From Papaver somniferum (Eukaryota; Streptophyta; Magnoliopsida; Ranunculales; Papaveraceae): a stretch of 64,000 nucleotides of DNA. The DNA is taken from contig NW_020650971.1 in NCBI RefSeq assembly GCF_003573695.1, positions 930,984-994,983 of the forward strand, written 5' to 3'. Made by a program: the position numbers and the translations under genes. Shown piece by piece: positions 21,240 through 33,296 of the stretch (its first letter is position 1; each line of letters opens with the position of its first letter). The notes under the pieces were generated by a model. It was not told the origin of the DNA. It searched no databases and saw nothing but the letters and a program-made list of their open reading frames with translations.

Positions 21240-21815
21240 ATGGAAAAATGCCCCAACATCGAGACCAACCTTGTCCAAATACCCCGGACGTTAGGGAGAT
21301 CAAAATTCCCCAATCCGTCACTTTTCAGGCATTTTGAACAAAATTTGGTATCTTGACCGGTTATTGGAGTTTTGAAATTCCATTTTTATTCTTTTTAATC
21401 AAAATCCCCAATCCGCCACCGCTAATACCACCGCCACCACCAAACGAACAACCGCCAACCACCACCACCACCATCACCACCGTTACCACTAGAAAAACCC
21501 CCACCACCACTAACAACGCCACCATCTCCACGACCACCGCCAGCACCACCACTACCGCCACCACCACCATCACCACTGCCACCATCACAACCACCACCAC
21601 CACCTGAGCCCTAAGTTCTGAACCCTAAACACTAAGCTCTGAACCCTGAACATTAAACACTGAGCCCTAAATTAGGAACTATATGTCGTGAAGGGAAATT
21701 TCGACTAGTTAACTCTCTCTAACGGAAAAAGTAATGAAATGGGACATTTTGATATTTTTCCCAATGTCAGGGGTATTTGGACAAGGTTGGGGTCGATTTT
21801 GAGGCATTTTGAAAG
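21240..21815. mobile_element. Long-TIR MITE with CCA microsatellite, copy 1
   Basis: The left end AAAATGCCCCAACATCGAG, with ACCTTGTCCAAATACCCC, reappears inverted at 21735-21812 (GGGGTATTTGGACAAGGT, GGGGTCGATTTTGAGGCATT), giving terminal inverted repeats of at least 50 bp. The interior has a CCA/ACC-rich microsatellite (21418-21605). Long TIRs suggest a Mutator-like origin, but no target duplication is clear. Confidence 0.65.
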
Positions 21816-22115
21816 GGCTAAGTGGCAGAATTCCCCAAAATCGACCCCAATCTTGTCCAGGACGTTAGAGAAAAGATCAAAATACCCCAGTTCGTTACTT
21901 TTGGGCCATTTTGATCAAAATTTGGTATCTTGACCGGTCAATGGAGTTTTGAAATTCCATTTTTATCCTTTTTAATCAAGATGCCCCAATCCGCCAACGC
22001 CACACCACCGCCACCACCAAACGAATAACCGTCAACCACCACCACCATCATCACCGCCACCCCACCACCACTACTACCATTATAACCACCACCACCACCT
22101 GAATCCTAAGTCCTG
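21816..22115. mobile_element. Long-TIR MITE, partial second copy
   Basis: It repeats the left half of the element at 21240 in the same order: TTCCCCAAAATCGACCCC, CTTGTCC, GATCAAAATACCCCAG, TTGGTATCTTGACCGGT, GGAGTTTTGAAATTCCATTT and the CCA-rich tract (21995-22105). The right TIR is absent. Confidence 0.6.
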
Positions 22116-22340
22116 AACCCAACCCTGAGAATGTTGAAAAGAACCCTCTACCGGCGAAAAGAAGACTATAAATGATGTCTAAACTCAAACCCATTATTGT
22201 GTTGTGTGTTTTGATTGTTATATGATTGTTATATTAGGTTAGAAATCAAAAATTATGATTTCTGTGTCTTTAGTCGGCAAGGTCATAACATGCATATCTT
22301 TCCGACTTTTCATAATAACAATGGCGGCTGTAAATTTTTT

Positions 22341-22600
22341 CAACAGCCGGCAGGGTATTTTTTGAAGACCTTGCGGACTAATACATGATTTTGCATTTTT
22401 CTCAACAGCCGGCAGAGTATTTTCTGAAGACCTTGCCGACTAATACATGATTTCACATTTTCTCAACAACCGGTAGGGTATTTTTCAACAGCCAACAGGG
22501 TATTTTTTTTTGTAGACCTTGCCGACTAATACATGATTCCACATTTTTCTCAGCAGCCGACAGAGTATTCTTTGTAGATCTTGCCAACTAGTATTAGTTG
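22341..22600. repeat. 62-bp minisatellite, about four units
   Basis: Units begin at about 22341, 22403, 22464 and 22551 with CAACAGCCGGCAGRGTATTT, then GAAGACCTTGCCGACTAATA and CATGATTTCACATTTTTCTC. The third unit carries a small internal duplication. No coding sequence. Confidence 0.8.
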
Positions 22601-22839
22601 TCTCATGTGTGTCAAAAACATAAAGTCGACATTGTTATTGTTTCCCCACAAGCCACTGTTTCAGATTTTGAGTGTATTTCCTAAAACTAGTTATTTCTTG
22701 TTTTGATGTCAAGTCTTCCTATAAAAGATAATCTCTTGCTATGTTTTCAAACATATTGGGAAGATTGCTCAAAACCGTAACTAGGGTTTTTCATATTTTC
22801 GCGAACTAAATCCGCTAATAAACGGATCAGAATTGAAAA

Positions 22840-23340
22840 TATGGATGAAATCAGATTTCCTAACAGTATTGACAACAAGCATGAATTTGCACGTTTCATT
22901 GATAGCTCGTGCTTCAGGAAATACGAAGAACTTAAGGGAATGGATTTTACACTGAAAAGAAGTTTGATCCAGATGTCCAAAACAAGGATTATGTGAATTT
23001 TGTTCAAGAACGAAACTGGGGAATCTTTTTAACCTTGAAGAATATTCACTTGATTTGGTAAGAGTTTTCAATGCCAATATACACAATGTTGATCAAAAAA
23101 AACTTAGTTTTGTGACTTTTGTTGGTCTACGTATCTATTATATTGATCGTAAGACAATTTTTAATGCTATTAAGTACAGTGAGGGAAGTAATCACTAGAT
23201 TACCGGAGTTGAAATTGATCACGATACAATTTCAACATGTCTCATTGGAAAGAAGGTTGCATGGAAAATGATAGATTACCTACAAAGAATATACCCTTCA
23301 TCTTAGAGTTTTCGGTAAACTTGATTTAGCAACCATATTT
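22840..23340 (+). pseudogene. Decayed retroelement gag-like fragment
   Basis: Joining frames by eye gives short conserved pieces such as FARFIDSSCFRKYEELKGMD, NFVQERNWGNLFNLEEYSLD and FVTFVGLRIYYIDRKTIFNA, which resemble the gag-like or plant-transposon protein of Ty3/gypsy-related elements. At least one frameshift near 22955 and a stop near 23200 break it. Family assignment is by general resemblance only. Confidence 0.45.
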
Positions 23341-26300
23341 GCAAGTACAAGAGATAAATCAGTCTGGGATAAGACGTTTGCAGAAAAACCCCAGGACCTA
23401 GTCCAGATTAAACACACACTGCATTAAGCCGCTACAAACACTAGCCTACTACAAACTAACTTCGGTCTAGACTGTAGTTGAACCCCAATCAATCTCATAT
23501 TGATCCAAGGTACAGTTGTGCTCCTTACGTCTCTGATCCCAGCAGGATATTACGCACTTGATTCCCTTAGCTGATCTCACCCACAACTAAGAGTTGCTAC
23601 GACCCAAAGTCGAAGACTCTAATAAACAAATCTACATCACACAGAAAATTCTACGGTGATAGATAAATCTGTCTCCCAAAGAAATACCTACAAGTTTTTG
23701 TTCCGTCTTTTGATAAATCAAGGTGAACAAGAACCAATTGATAACCCAGACTTATATTCCCGAAGAACAACCAAGAATTATAAATCCCCTCACAATAATC
23801 TTAATCGACGCGACGAAAGAAGATATTTTGGAATCACAAACGATGAGACGAAGATGTTTGTGACTACTTTTATATCTTTCCTATCGGAGATAACAATCTC
23901 AAGACAATCGTTACGATTGTACTCAACACGGTAGAATATGCAAGTTCAGATCACACAACTACGAGAAAGTAGTATCGGTCTGGCTTCACAATACCAATGA
24001 AGTCTTTAAGTCATTAACCTGGTTTACAAGAAGAAACATAAGGTTAAAGGAGAATCGACTCTATCTAATACAACTAGTATCACACAGGAGGTGTGGGGAT
24101 TAGGTTTCCCAGTTGCTAGAATTCTCCCTTATATAGTCTTTCAAATCAGGTTTTGCAATCAATGTTAGCTTAGTAACAAAGCATTTAATATTCACCGTTA
24201 GATAAAAACCTGATTAGATTCAAGCTAATATCTTTCAACCGTTGGATCGAAAGCTTAGCTTGTTACACACAAATGAAATGCATGATTTTAGGTTTGTGTA
24301 ACCGTACCCAAACATGTACATTTGTTGGTTCAACAGTAGTTAACCAAATGGTTAGCCATATGAGCACTTTCATATCAACCATATTCTTCTTCACCATAAC
24401 TAGTTCAAATGACTCAAATGAACTAGTTAGAGAGTTGTTCAATTGTATAAATCTTATATAACTATACAAGACACAATCGGAGAAAAAATGATTTGATTCA
24501 CTCGAATCGATTCATGAACTTTATAGTCACGATTTGCAATTTGCATTCCTTAGTTAATATAAATATAAGCTCACAAATAATCGTCTTTAGATATAACCAA
24601 CTCAAGTTTGCAGACTTAGTTAGCGGACATAAATTCCCGGAAGGAGTTCACAAACTCCAGAAAATATTCTCGGGATGAGAACCTCCGCCAGTTCGACGAT
24701 TGGGTTCGCGGATTGAGTTCACAGCTCTTGTTCCGGTTTTCCTGACCAACAAAGTACGCATACTTTGGTTCAAGGAATAAGGACTTATACATATATGTGT
24801 TTCCACACAATGGTTATATCCAATATTGGTTATATAATCTAAACTCTCATTTAAATTATTGAAACATTCTTAGAGGACGTTATATAGTTGTTATCCACAA
24901 ACCATTTTTCGTCAAAGCCATTTTCAAAGTGATTGAAACATAACATAACTTTCGTCACTAGGTAAAGATGAACTTGGCCAAAGCGAAAGCTTACCAACAC
25001 ATATTTCGAGAAATAGATATGCGATATAAACTCGTCTCGAAATAAAAAATGTGTATAATCAAAGTCTATATAGCAAAACGACCTTTGTCTCAAGATAAGA
25101 GATAGAGTAGATAGACTTTTGAGTGATAGATAAGTTCAAGTCTTCTGATACCTTTTAGTCGATGAAGTTCCACCAGTTCCTTGAGTAGTTCTTCGTCTCG
25201 TATGATAATCCCCATGGAGTTCTTGAGCTCAAATACACTTTCTATCCTAGTCCGAGACTTAGTTATAGTAGACTAGAAATCAAGACTTATAGTTTTTATC
25301 ACTAACATTGACAAACATGCTTGAGATGGCAATGCATGCGAGTTCGACCGAGCAGTTCTCTAAGAGATATCAATATTTAACTCTTGGTTTCAAAAAACAT
25401 AAAAGACAAAATCGTCATCCTACGGACATAAGTTTAAATCACATAGGTACCTAGCAAGTAACACTGCAAAACTATAATGTGACAAAAGACACTAATATGA
25501 TATAGAATCCCACAAGTTTAAATATATTTTCTTGTCATCTATAAGATTCGATTATCCATATGATGGCACGTACATAAACTCTTCCGAACTGGGGTTTTAA
25601 AGCTGCTCAACTTACGAGTAGTATAGGAACTCCAAACCTAAGGTCAGAAGAAATAGAAATCTACCAGATTTCCTTGAATACTAATAACAAAACAATATCA
25701 GTTGACCTATACTTGCATAAATCCTTGAAGATTCTAGTTAGGACCCAGAATCCTAAACCTAAATAACCATGCAATCCCCAAGGAAAAAATTAAGTCATCT
25801 CATGAATTTCACTGAAGAAGATTAGAGTGCATTAAGGATTTCCCTAAATGACTTCTAGGAACATAGTGATTACCAGTTCACCACATAGTTCATGCTTACG
25901 GTATCGTACTTCCAAAATCACCCATAGCACCAATCATGTAATGGGTTTATTTAACCTGCAGATCCTATGAGGATCTGAGCATCTAAAGTCGCAAACCTAA
26001 AAAAACCTAATTAAACCAATTGAAATCGAAAAATCAACAATTCATGTAAAGTTACAACTACCCAACAATTCATGAATTAACAAAAGAAATTGATACATCT
26101 TAAAACCCCCAAACTTTTAGCTTTTTATCTTTCAATTAAGGGTTTTCTACAATGGATTTTTAGGGTTTTAATGTGGTTCTAATTCAAACCATAGTTAAAA
26201 CCGTAAAAAACCATCATGAATCTCTAAGAGAAATCGTCTTCAAACCCACTTTAATCACCGAGATGCTGATGCAATCTGATTCAAAATCAAGGAAGCAAAA

Positions 26301-26765
26301 AATAACTAAATAAGAAACAGAAACAATCGTCTACATGATTTCATTAGAAGACGATGACCTTAATGGTGATAGTATGCGTAATTTTGGATTAGGAAAAATT
26401 AGGACGAGAAAGAGAGTCGAAGAACTAGAGCCGTTGCTTTTAAAAGTGGTGAGTAGAAAATGAGATAAAAGGGAGGGTAGGTTAGAGATAAACGGGTTTA
26501 GTTAACTCAGTTTGTTAACTCAGTGAGGCACACACAGTATAACTCGCACATATTTGCCCTTTTTTAAGGATTCGAACTGTAGCCGCCCCTTTCCATTAAG
26601 TATCAAATTTCTTTGACCTTCGCTCTACATTACATACCCTAAACGAATTACCTAAAAATCGCATACACACAGCTTAGAGTGGGATCCCCTATTTTTCCCC
26701 AAGTGCCGGCTTATATGTTTTTTGTGGGTGAACAGTTTTTATTTAGTTTATTTTCACGGTTCATT
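23341..26765. other. 3.4 kb without recognisable genes, probably retroelement-derived
   Basis: AT-rich. A TATA-like GTATAAATCTTATATAAC is near 24446, with sequence that looks like retrotransposon LTR or untranslated DNA after the gag-like remnant. I could not find paired LTRs, a primer-binding site or a polypurine tract. 26100-26460 looks like the 5' part of a minus-strand plant gene (AAACCCTAA-like motifs and CT-rich DNA) but has no long frame. Confidence 0.4.
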
Positions 26766-27639
26766 CACGACACCAAATTTGGTGATTAGTAACAGTACGT
26801 GGCAGTTGCAAAGTGGAGTCGCAACAATTTAGCTCTGTTACGAAAGTCGATGTCGTAACTTTCGCAACTGCTACATTACCGTTGTAAATCTTTGGTCGCA
26901 ACATTTTCAAACTGTTGCAACGTCAAAAGATCGCTTAAAACAGTTGCGAAATTAGATTGCATTTTTTTTGCAAAAACAAAAAAAGAAGTGGTTTTGACCA
27001 GGTCGAAACCGGTCCACTCTTTGTAAATCACAATTTAGAAGTACAAAGGTGGAGATTTTAAGAGACAGCAATATGCAAACTAAGACCTACTATACATTCA
27101 AGAAAAGGAATTTCAAGTATCCAGTAATACAGATTTAAAACACGCCGACAGACCACCGACAAAGGGAGATTTTGTATGCAGTCTACATAAACATTCCAAA
27201 ACTAGACTTTACCTCAGACCATAGCTTGTATATTTACACAGCAAAATACGATAATACATAAGTAGAAAGATGAAAAATAAACTACCCCAGATTATCCCCA
27301 TGATGTACATATCACTATAACAAAATACTAACATTGGAAGGCTTTGTAGCCCGTGGTAAGCTCTTGCCCGGCTTACTGCTGCAAGCTTCTCTCGTACTCT
27401 GCGGGTGGAAAACAAGGAAAAAGGGTGAGGAATGCCCAGTATTAGTTACAAGATACCTAGGAATAGAATGGAACAACTGATGAGCAACACTGGCCAGACC
27501 AATGTTTAATGAAACATAAAATACTATCTAATCCAATTTTTTTGAAGCTGGCTTAAGTTTCTTGTTCCAATCAAGAAAAAGCACAAAATCTGCTTGACTA
27601 TCCTTTTCAAACAAAAGAAAGAGACAAAGATCAATACAG

Positions 27640-27770
27640 TCAGATAACAATGGATCAGGAAAGGGAGTGAATGGATTCCAATACTTCGTCTGATTAAGAA
27701 AAATAGTAAGAAGAAAAGATACCAAAGTGAGATATGAAAATTGTGAAGGATCCCATAGTTGACCTTATAG
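27640..27770 (+). repeat. Left arm of a 131-bp inverted duplication
   Basis: TCAGATAACAATGGATCAGG to GACCTTATAG matches, with about 15 differences, the reverse complement of 29620-29750. The arms are about 1.85 kb apart inside the CACTA element. Confidence 0.75.
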
Positions 27771-29619
27771 GGGAATTAAGTGAAATCCGTGATGCCCCTT
27801 CAATTATCTCAGAATCTGATAAATTAATTTAAAAGTAATTATGCTTATTATTCATATAAAACTAACTAGACAGTACAGCATAGCATCCCCAATTTGTATA
27901 CCTAAGTCGTGTGTAGAAGAAAGATAGCACGAATAATGTTGAAGATTCAGAAGACCAACATATGACACCTCACTCGTAAAACAAATGACTATGCCATAAT
28001 TACCTGTACAAAATAGATTTTACGGCTATAGATCTATATGTGAACAAGAAACTTTATACCTGACTACATATTTCAGAGAGAGAGAGACCATCAAAGTGCC
28101 CAACAGCCTGTAGGAGGTTCGTTCCAAATTTAACCATTGTAGTCACATTTGTTGGGAATTGGGGCTCATTATCTTGATCACAGAAATAGTAAATAAGCAC
28201 TTCCCATATTTAAATCGACTACTACTATGGAAGGAAAAAAATGCATAAACGAGTTTATCACGGAAGAGGAAGACATCATCAGGTCTAAAACAAACCATTG
28301 AACTATTGATCCTTTTTTCGATTCCCTTTCCATTTAACAAGAAACTGCATAAGCAAGCAAGAAAGAGATAATTAGAAATGAAAATTTTTGATCACGTAAG
28401 TGTTGAAAAAATGAAAAAAATTTGAAAGAGCAGAGGAGTAAGTGGAAAGTACTTTGCTAGTTAGGGGCTAATAAGGAAAGACGATGTATCAATGTTATTT
28501 GTTTGAGCACCAAATAATCGATGCACAACAGGAAATAACTGATCTGTTCAAAAATAGAAGTCTAATACAGTAAACAATGGGTAATGACTTTCATATAATA
28601 TGATATTATTCGGTACAGTTTACATGATATTTTCATTTATACTTATGAGGTTTGTCAAGCAATTGAATGGCTTAACCAATTTGACTAGAAAATCGTTCTC
28701 AGGAACCAAATTAGCCTAGTTAGGTAATACTGAAACAAATTTGCATAGGATATACTTACAATCTTCTCCCGAGCACTTGCTTTATTCTTCATGACATGGA
28801 AATCAAGCAAATAATCCCCAAATCCAGGTTACATGAAAAGAAAAGAGGGTTCAAAAACACCGTAGGGAAGAGAACATGAACATAGGGAAAAAAGTATCTA
28901 CAAACACCTTGACTTCAATATAAGCAAATATGTGGGACATCTTCATCCAGGGATAGAATCTTCGTACCACAACGAAGCTTGCAATTAGTATATCGAGACA
29001 ATAATCAAACCCAAATTAGAACCAATGCCCACTAAGACATCATTCCATGGCATTTGAAGTCACAAAAACAACTATCTGGGACTTGCAGAACTGTCATATA
29101 ACTAACGATAGCTTAGAGGAAAACGTTATGAAGCTTCACACATGTCTACAATTTAGACACTGTTGGTGGAGGACTGTCCGGTTGTGTGACAACATCCGCT
29201 GGATTGAAAAAGCTCATACCTAACTAATTATTCAAAGGTAGCATCATAGTTAACGAATTTTTTTTATACAAAGTCATGATGTGCGGCTGAACTAGGGGTT
29301 TAAAACTTGCTAAGAAAATGAGTAATTTGTCATTGGTATGTTAAGTTGCAAGGAAATTGATTAAGAAAATTATCTCCACAATGTAGCCAAGAGCGACTAC
29401 TATGGTAGGGAATTTTCTTAACTTTCTTAATCAATATCCTTCAAACTTAAGAAGAATTAGTATTGTTGGATGAATAATGATTAAGAAAATAATCAAACCT
29501 CGTTTGCACAATTAAGAAGAATATCTACATCTTGTGCTAGGAACCATCCACTCTTACACGTACTCTGAACAATTTGCAAAGACATGAGATAAACATGACA
29601 TTCAAGACAAACAACTGCC

Positions 29620-29750
29620 CTATAAGGTCAGCTATGGGATCCTTCACAATTTTCATAGCTCACTTTTGATGTCTTTTCTTCTTACTATTTTGCTTATCAG
29701 ACAAAGTATCGGACTCCAGTCACTCCCTTTCCTCATCCATTGTTATCTGA
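29620..29750 (-). repeat. Right arm of the 131-bp inverted duplication
   Basis: Read on the minus strand it carries TCAGATAACAATGGATGAGG, GTAAGAAGAAAAGA and GAAAATTGTGAAGGATCCCA, the same landmarks as 27640-27770. It abuts a TTTGTTTCAG acceptor-like sequence. Confidence 0.75.
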
Positions 29751-30615
29751 AACAAAAGAAAGTATGCCGAATAAGCAATGTCCTCGTATAAACAATTCTA
29801 GAATCGAAAACATAATTCAGTTCCAGAAACTACTAACTAAGAGAATCTAATTACTTTTAGAAACTAACCCGAATTCGGTCTAAACCCCAAATGTCAATGC
29901 TGTTTCTAGTGAAGGATCAATCAGTTTGCTGCTTGTTTGTATTCTTACATAGCTCCTTCCCTGCAAACCTTTAGCCTGCAAGTTCGAAACAAATACAATA
30001 ATCATAATTACTCAAAAATTGAAAATACTGCTTAATCAACCAAAAACAACAATCACCACTCATTGAAGAAAAACAACAGTTAAACATTCAATACATTAAA
30101 TGAATATATATCCAAGTCTTGTAATTAAGGATGAAATATGAAGAAAAGGAAAAATATACGGTAACTAGCAGAGTGATATCCAGCTCTTTACAGCATACCT
30201 AGAACTCCATCTCCGCCTCTAACAAATCAAATTCAATGTGAATTTCAAAACCCTAATCTTACCCTGACCTATTTATTGAAATTTCATTTACACAATCAAC
30301 ATATATCAAATAAACAGACAAACCCCTTTGTGTTAACCCTAGTTCCAAGATGTTTTCTATCTTCTTCTTCAACGACGACCATTAGGTTTTGGGTTTGGGG
30401 GCTCTTCAAACATAAAAATTTTTTAGGGTTTCGAGAGAAAAATGGGAAAGGATTTGGGCGTTTATGACGTTGATGATAACGATATTGCTGGTAGTATTAA
30501 GGTGGAAGAGAACAAGAGAGGAGCAGAGATTTAGAGACGAGAACTAGAGAGGAAGGGAAAACAGAATGAGAGGTAGAGAAGAGAAGATGAGAGAAAAGGG
30601 GTGTTCTCGATAATA

Positions 30616-30980
30616 CTCCCTCCGTCCCAAATTAAATGAGCTTGTTGGTTTTAAATTTTGTCCCATAAATAGATGAGCTATCTTACTAACCAAGAAATAT
30701 TTATAAACTACCCTTTTAATTTATTATTGTTACTATAAGAAATATGTATAATTTGATAGTCATGTTTATATTAGTTGAGTAGGTGTTTTAAAATATTTTT
30801 CAACGGTATAAAGTTTACGAAAAACTGTGGTATAATTTAAGAGATAAATTATTTCTAAATTTTACTAGTTATTTTCATAAGGGCATAATTGTAAAAAATA
30901 TTTAAACATACTCTTCTTTCCTCCTTGCCTTACGAATTGTGTAAACTACAATTAGCTCATCTAATTAGGGACAGAGGGAG
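30616..30980. mobile_element. Stowaway MITE, 365 bp, nested in the CACTA element
   Basis: Both ends are present: CTCCCTCCGTCCCAAATTA on the left, and CTCCCTCTGTCCCTAATTA read from the right, flanked by TA (30614-30615 and 30981-30982). The ends and the TA duplication are those of Tc1/mariner Stowaway elements. Confidence 0.93.
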
Positions 30981-31237
30981 TAATGAAGAACGAGTCAGTT
31001 TCGAAGCGACTCCGAGTATCTTAATGGGCTGAAACCGAGTCAACTTGAAAGTGTGGGCAACACACACACGAGTCGCACGCTATAACTGAATTTTGTTGCG
31101 AATCTCAACAAGGCTAAACAGTTGCGAGTTTCGTAATTGTTCATAAATGTTGCGAATTTTTTGCAACTGAAAATTCACGACAGCTACTAAGCTGTTGCAA
31201 ATCTGAATTGCTAAACCCCATATTTGGTGTAGTGATT

Positions 31238-31903
31238 TAGCATTGCTGAGTTTTATACGAACCACGGGAATGAAACTACTTTAAAACCATTTAGAGACCG
31301 GTAGGGTGGCCCCTCCCCATGGAGAAGAGCATAGGTCATTTTTAGGCTCCACAATTTTAGGACATGTGAGGAGATAGTTTAGTTGTGGTGTTTTTTGTTG
31401 GAATCTTGCAACAATTAATAGCACGTTAGTTGTATCAAAATTAATATGTAATGAACTGAATCAAAATAACGTTACCGAAATGATTTGATGAGGGCAAAAT
31501 CACAGATTCAACAAGTTGTTCTTAACACATTAGTTCGCGGATATATTCAAAAAATGCTAAGCCCCTTACAGCGAAGATGTGTTCAGGATAAGACTGCCTG
31601 ATATAGCTTATGTTAGCACGACGCAAATTACCCACTCTTGAACTTGACAACTGGAATGGAATTAAACAAGCCGCACAAAACAATAAGAACATGAAAAAGT
31701 AAAATTAAAATAACAAAAATAGATGTGCTTACTTGTTATATCTTTTGTAAAACGATTTCGAGTAGACAAAGGACTTGGTGCATGGTACCCCTCCACCCTC
31801 GTTTATTAATATATCCATAAAAATATGATTATTTAGTGGAACTCCTTCTATAACATACCCAATGCGGGACTAAAGAGAGATTCATTCAATCAAAGAAATG
31901 AGT
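31238..31903. other. Intergenic, no gene seen
   Basis: AT-rich DNA without an open frame of note or recognisable element ends. Confidence 0.4.
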
Positions 31904-32354
31904 GAGCATCCATATAGGTAATCTCAATTTGGAGACTATCTCTTTGATATGAAGGACACCTCGCTCAAATGAATGAGTGAAGCCATTGTGGGAAAAAAAA
32001 AGAGCACTATACGGAAGACAGTCTCCCATTAAAAAAGTTTTTTGGAACCAAACGGGAGAGTGGGGACAGTCTCCCGTTTGTATTTTAAAAACCTATAAAA
32101 CGGGGGACAGTCCATCGTAAAGAAAAGAAACAGGGAACAATATCCCCCGTAAAGAAAAAAAGAAAAACAGGGGACAGTCCCTGTCAAGACATAAAATTTT
32201 TTATAAACGTGAGACGGACTCCATTATTTTGTTCTTTTCCTTGACAGGAGATAGTCCTCCGTTTAGTATGACACTCTCAACCACTCGTTCAAATGAATGA
32301 GTGTATGAACAAATTCGAAAGAAAAGTGGGATAAAATTTACTCATAGCAGCCTC
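31904..32354. mobile_element. MITE with CGGGGGACAGTCCCCG hairpins, copy 1
   Basis: It is homologous, in inverted order, to the element at 37141-37657: GAGCATCC then ATAGGTAATCTC, TTTGGAGACTATCTCTTTG, GAATGAGTGAAGCCATTGTG at the left, and CACTCGTTCAAATGAATGAG near the right. The interior has several partial dyads such as ACGGGGGACAGTCCATCGT and GGGGACAGTCCCTGT. TAA follows the right end, but the left flank does not match it. Confidence 0.65.
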
Positions 32355-33296
32355 TAATCTGATCAAACTAGTAGTGCACTCCTTCATTGGAGAAAATAAC
32401 ACTACCCATAACCCTTACTCTAAGATCAAACCACACCAAAACCAAATACATTTTAATCCAAACCCCATTTTTCTCCAACATTTTTCACGGGTTCATCGAG
32501 ATTTTTTTGTTATTTTTATTCCCCTCAGCACCATAATCTCGAAAAGAAACCGCAAAATGAACTTTTCCCAACACACCACCCCATCATCACCAACGTGTTC
32601 TACAAACAAAAGAACAAAGAAATGTACACCGTAAATTGATGTCTTGCACATGGACCCATCAAACGCGGCCGCCACGTTTTGAAGTCCACTTCTTGGGTTG
32701 ATGATACACGTGAGTATGTCGGTCCCACTGTGTCTCTATCCCACTACCATTACGTCAAGCAGAGAGAATCTATTTGATCTTCTCTCCTCTCTCTCTCTTC
32801 ATTGAGCGGCTTCCTTGTCTGTCTGCGGTCTGCCGCTCCTCCTCAGAGAATACACGTGTATGTTCAAACATGATGGTGACAACACGCGGGTTACTTGCAG
32901 GCCTACACGCTCTCTGCCTGCCACAAAGAAATCATAACGAATATCTCTCTGTTCCTCGTGATTCGATATCATCTGATATCCTCCTGGACCAAATTCAGCT
33001 CCAATTCACAAATTTAATTAGAACCCAGATTAATTGTCTTCTTCAGAATCTTGTCAAATTCAAACATTTTAGCGAGAAATTGTTTCTGATTGATTTGCTT
33101 TAACAAAACAGAATAGGCAAAAATGAAATGAAATGATTTCTGATTGGATTGAATATATTTACACAGTCTTTTTCTTGTACAAAAAGAACTTCGACCATAA
33201 AAATCAGAATACTGATCATACCTTTCTAAATTTTAATTTTAATTATCTCACTTTTTCTGATTCAACAAGATATGAAATGAGAAGAGAATTAACTAA
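32355..33296. other. Intergenic region beyond the ERF 3' end
   Basis: 32670-32775 repeats the ~100-bp block at 1086-1190. An open frame at 32774-33103 (plus) has a CT-rich start and no recognisable domain; I do not call it. The ERF 3' untranslated region should lie at the right edge, within about 33100-33296. Confidence 0.4.

Larger units (their letters stand above)
27320..30560 (-). other. Exon-like cargo inside the CACTA element
   Basis: On the minus strand a CT-rich leader (about 30430-30560) with CGAAACCCTAAAA is followed by short pieces with splice-like borders: about 28745-28785 ending GAAGATT/GTAAGT, about 28070-28133 (MVKFGTNLLQAVGHFDGL and on) ending CAG/GTATAAAG, and about 27340-27403 beginning after TTTCCACCCGCAG (VREKLAAVSRARAYHGLQS). 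No frame is long and no family is recognised. It looks like a captured or decayed intron-containing gene, or a non-coding transcript. Confidence 0.35.
26766..31234. mobile_element. CACTA element, non-autonomous, 4469 bp
   Basis: The left end is CACGACACCAAATTTGGTG, and the right end read on the minus strand is CACTACACCAAATATGGGG; symmetry continues for about 25 bp. The 3-bp target duplication ATT (26763-26765 and 31235-31237) is the CACTA signature. Both subterminal regions (26810-26960 and 31090-31205) are rich in GTTGCRA/TTGCAAC motifs, as in CACTA elements. No transposase is visible. The interior has exon-like pieces on the minus strand and a nested Stowaway MITE. The G at the fourth base of the left end departs from CACTA. 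Confidence 0.85.

Noticed and set aside
21361..21603. Long valine-rich or threonine-rich frames on both strands
   Set aside because: They translate the CCA/TGG microsatellite of a MITE and have no leader, domain or splice context.
22341..22600. CRISPR-like spaced repeats
   Set aside because: Units are contiguous 62-bp tandem copies with no unique spacers, in plant nuclear DNA.
32774..33103. 109-codon plus-strand gene
   Set aside because: No domain, CT-rich start, runs into the ERF 3' untranslated side; no splice or promoter support.
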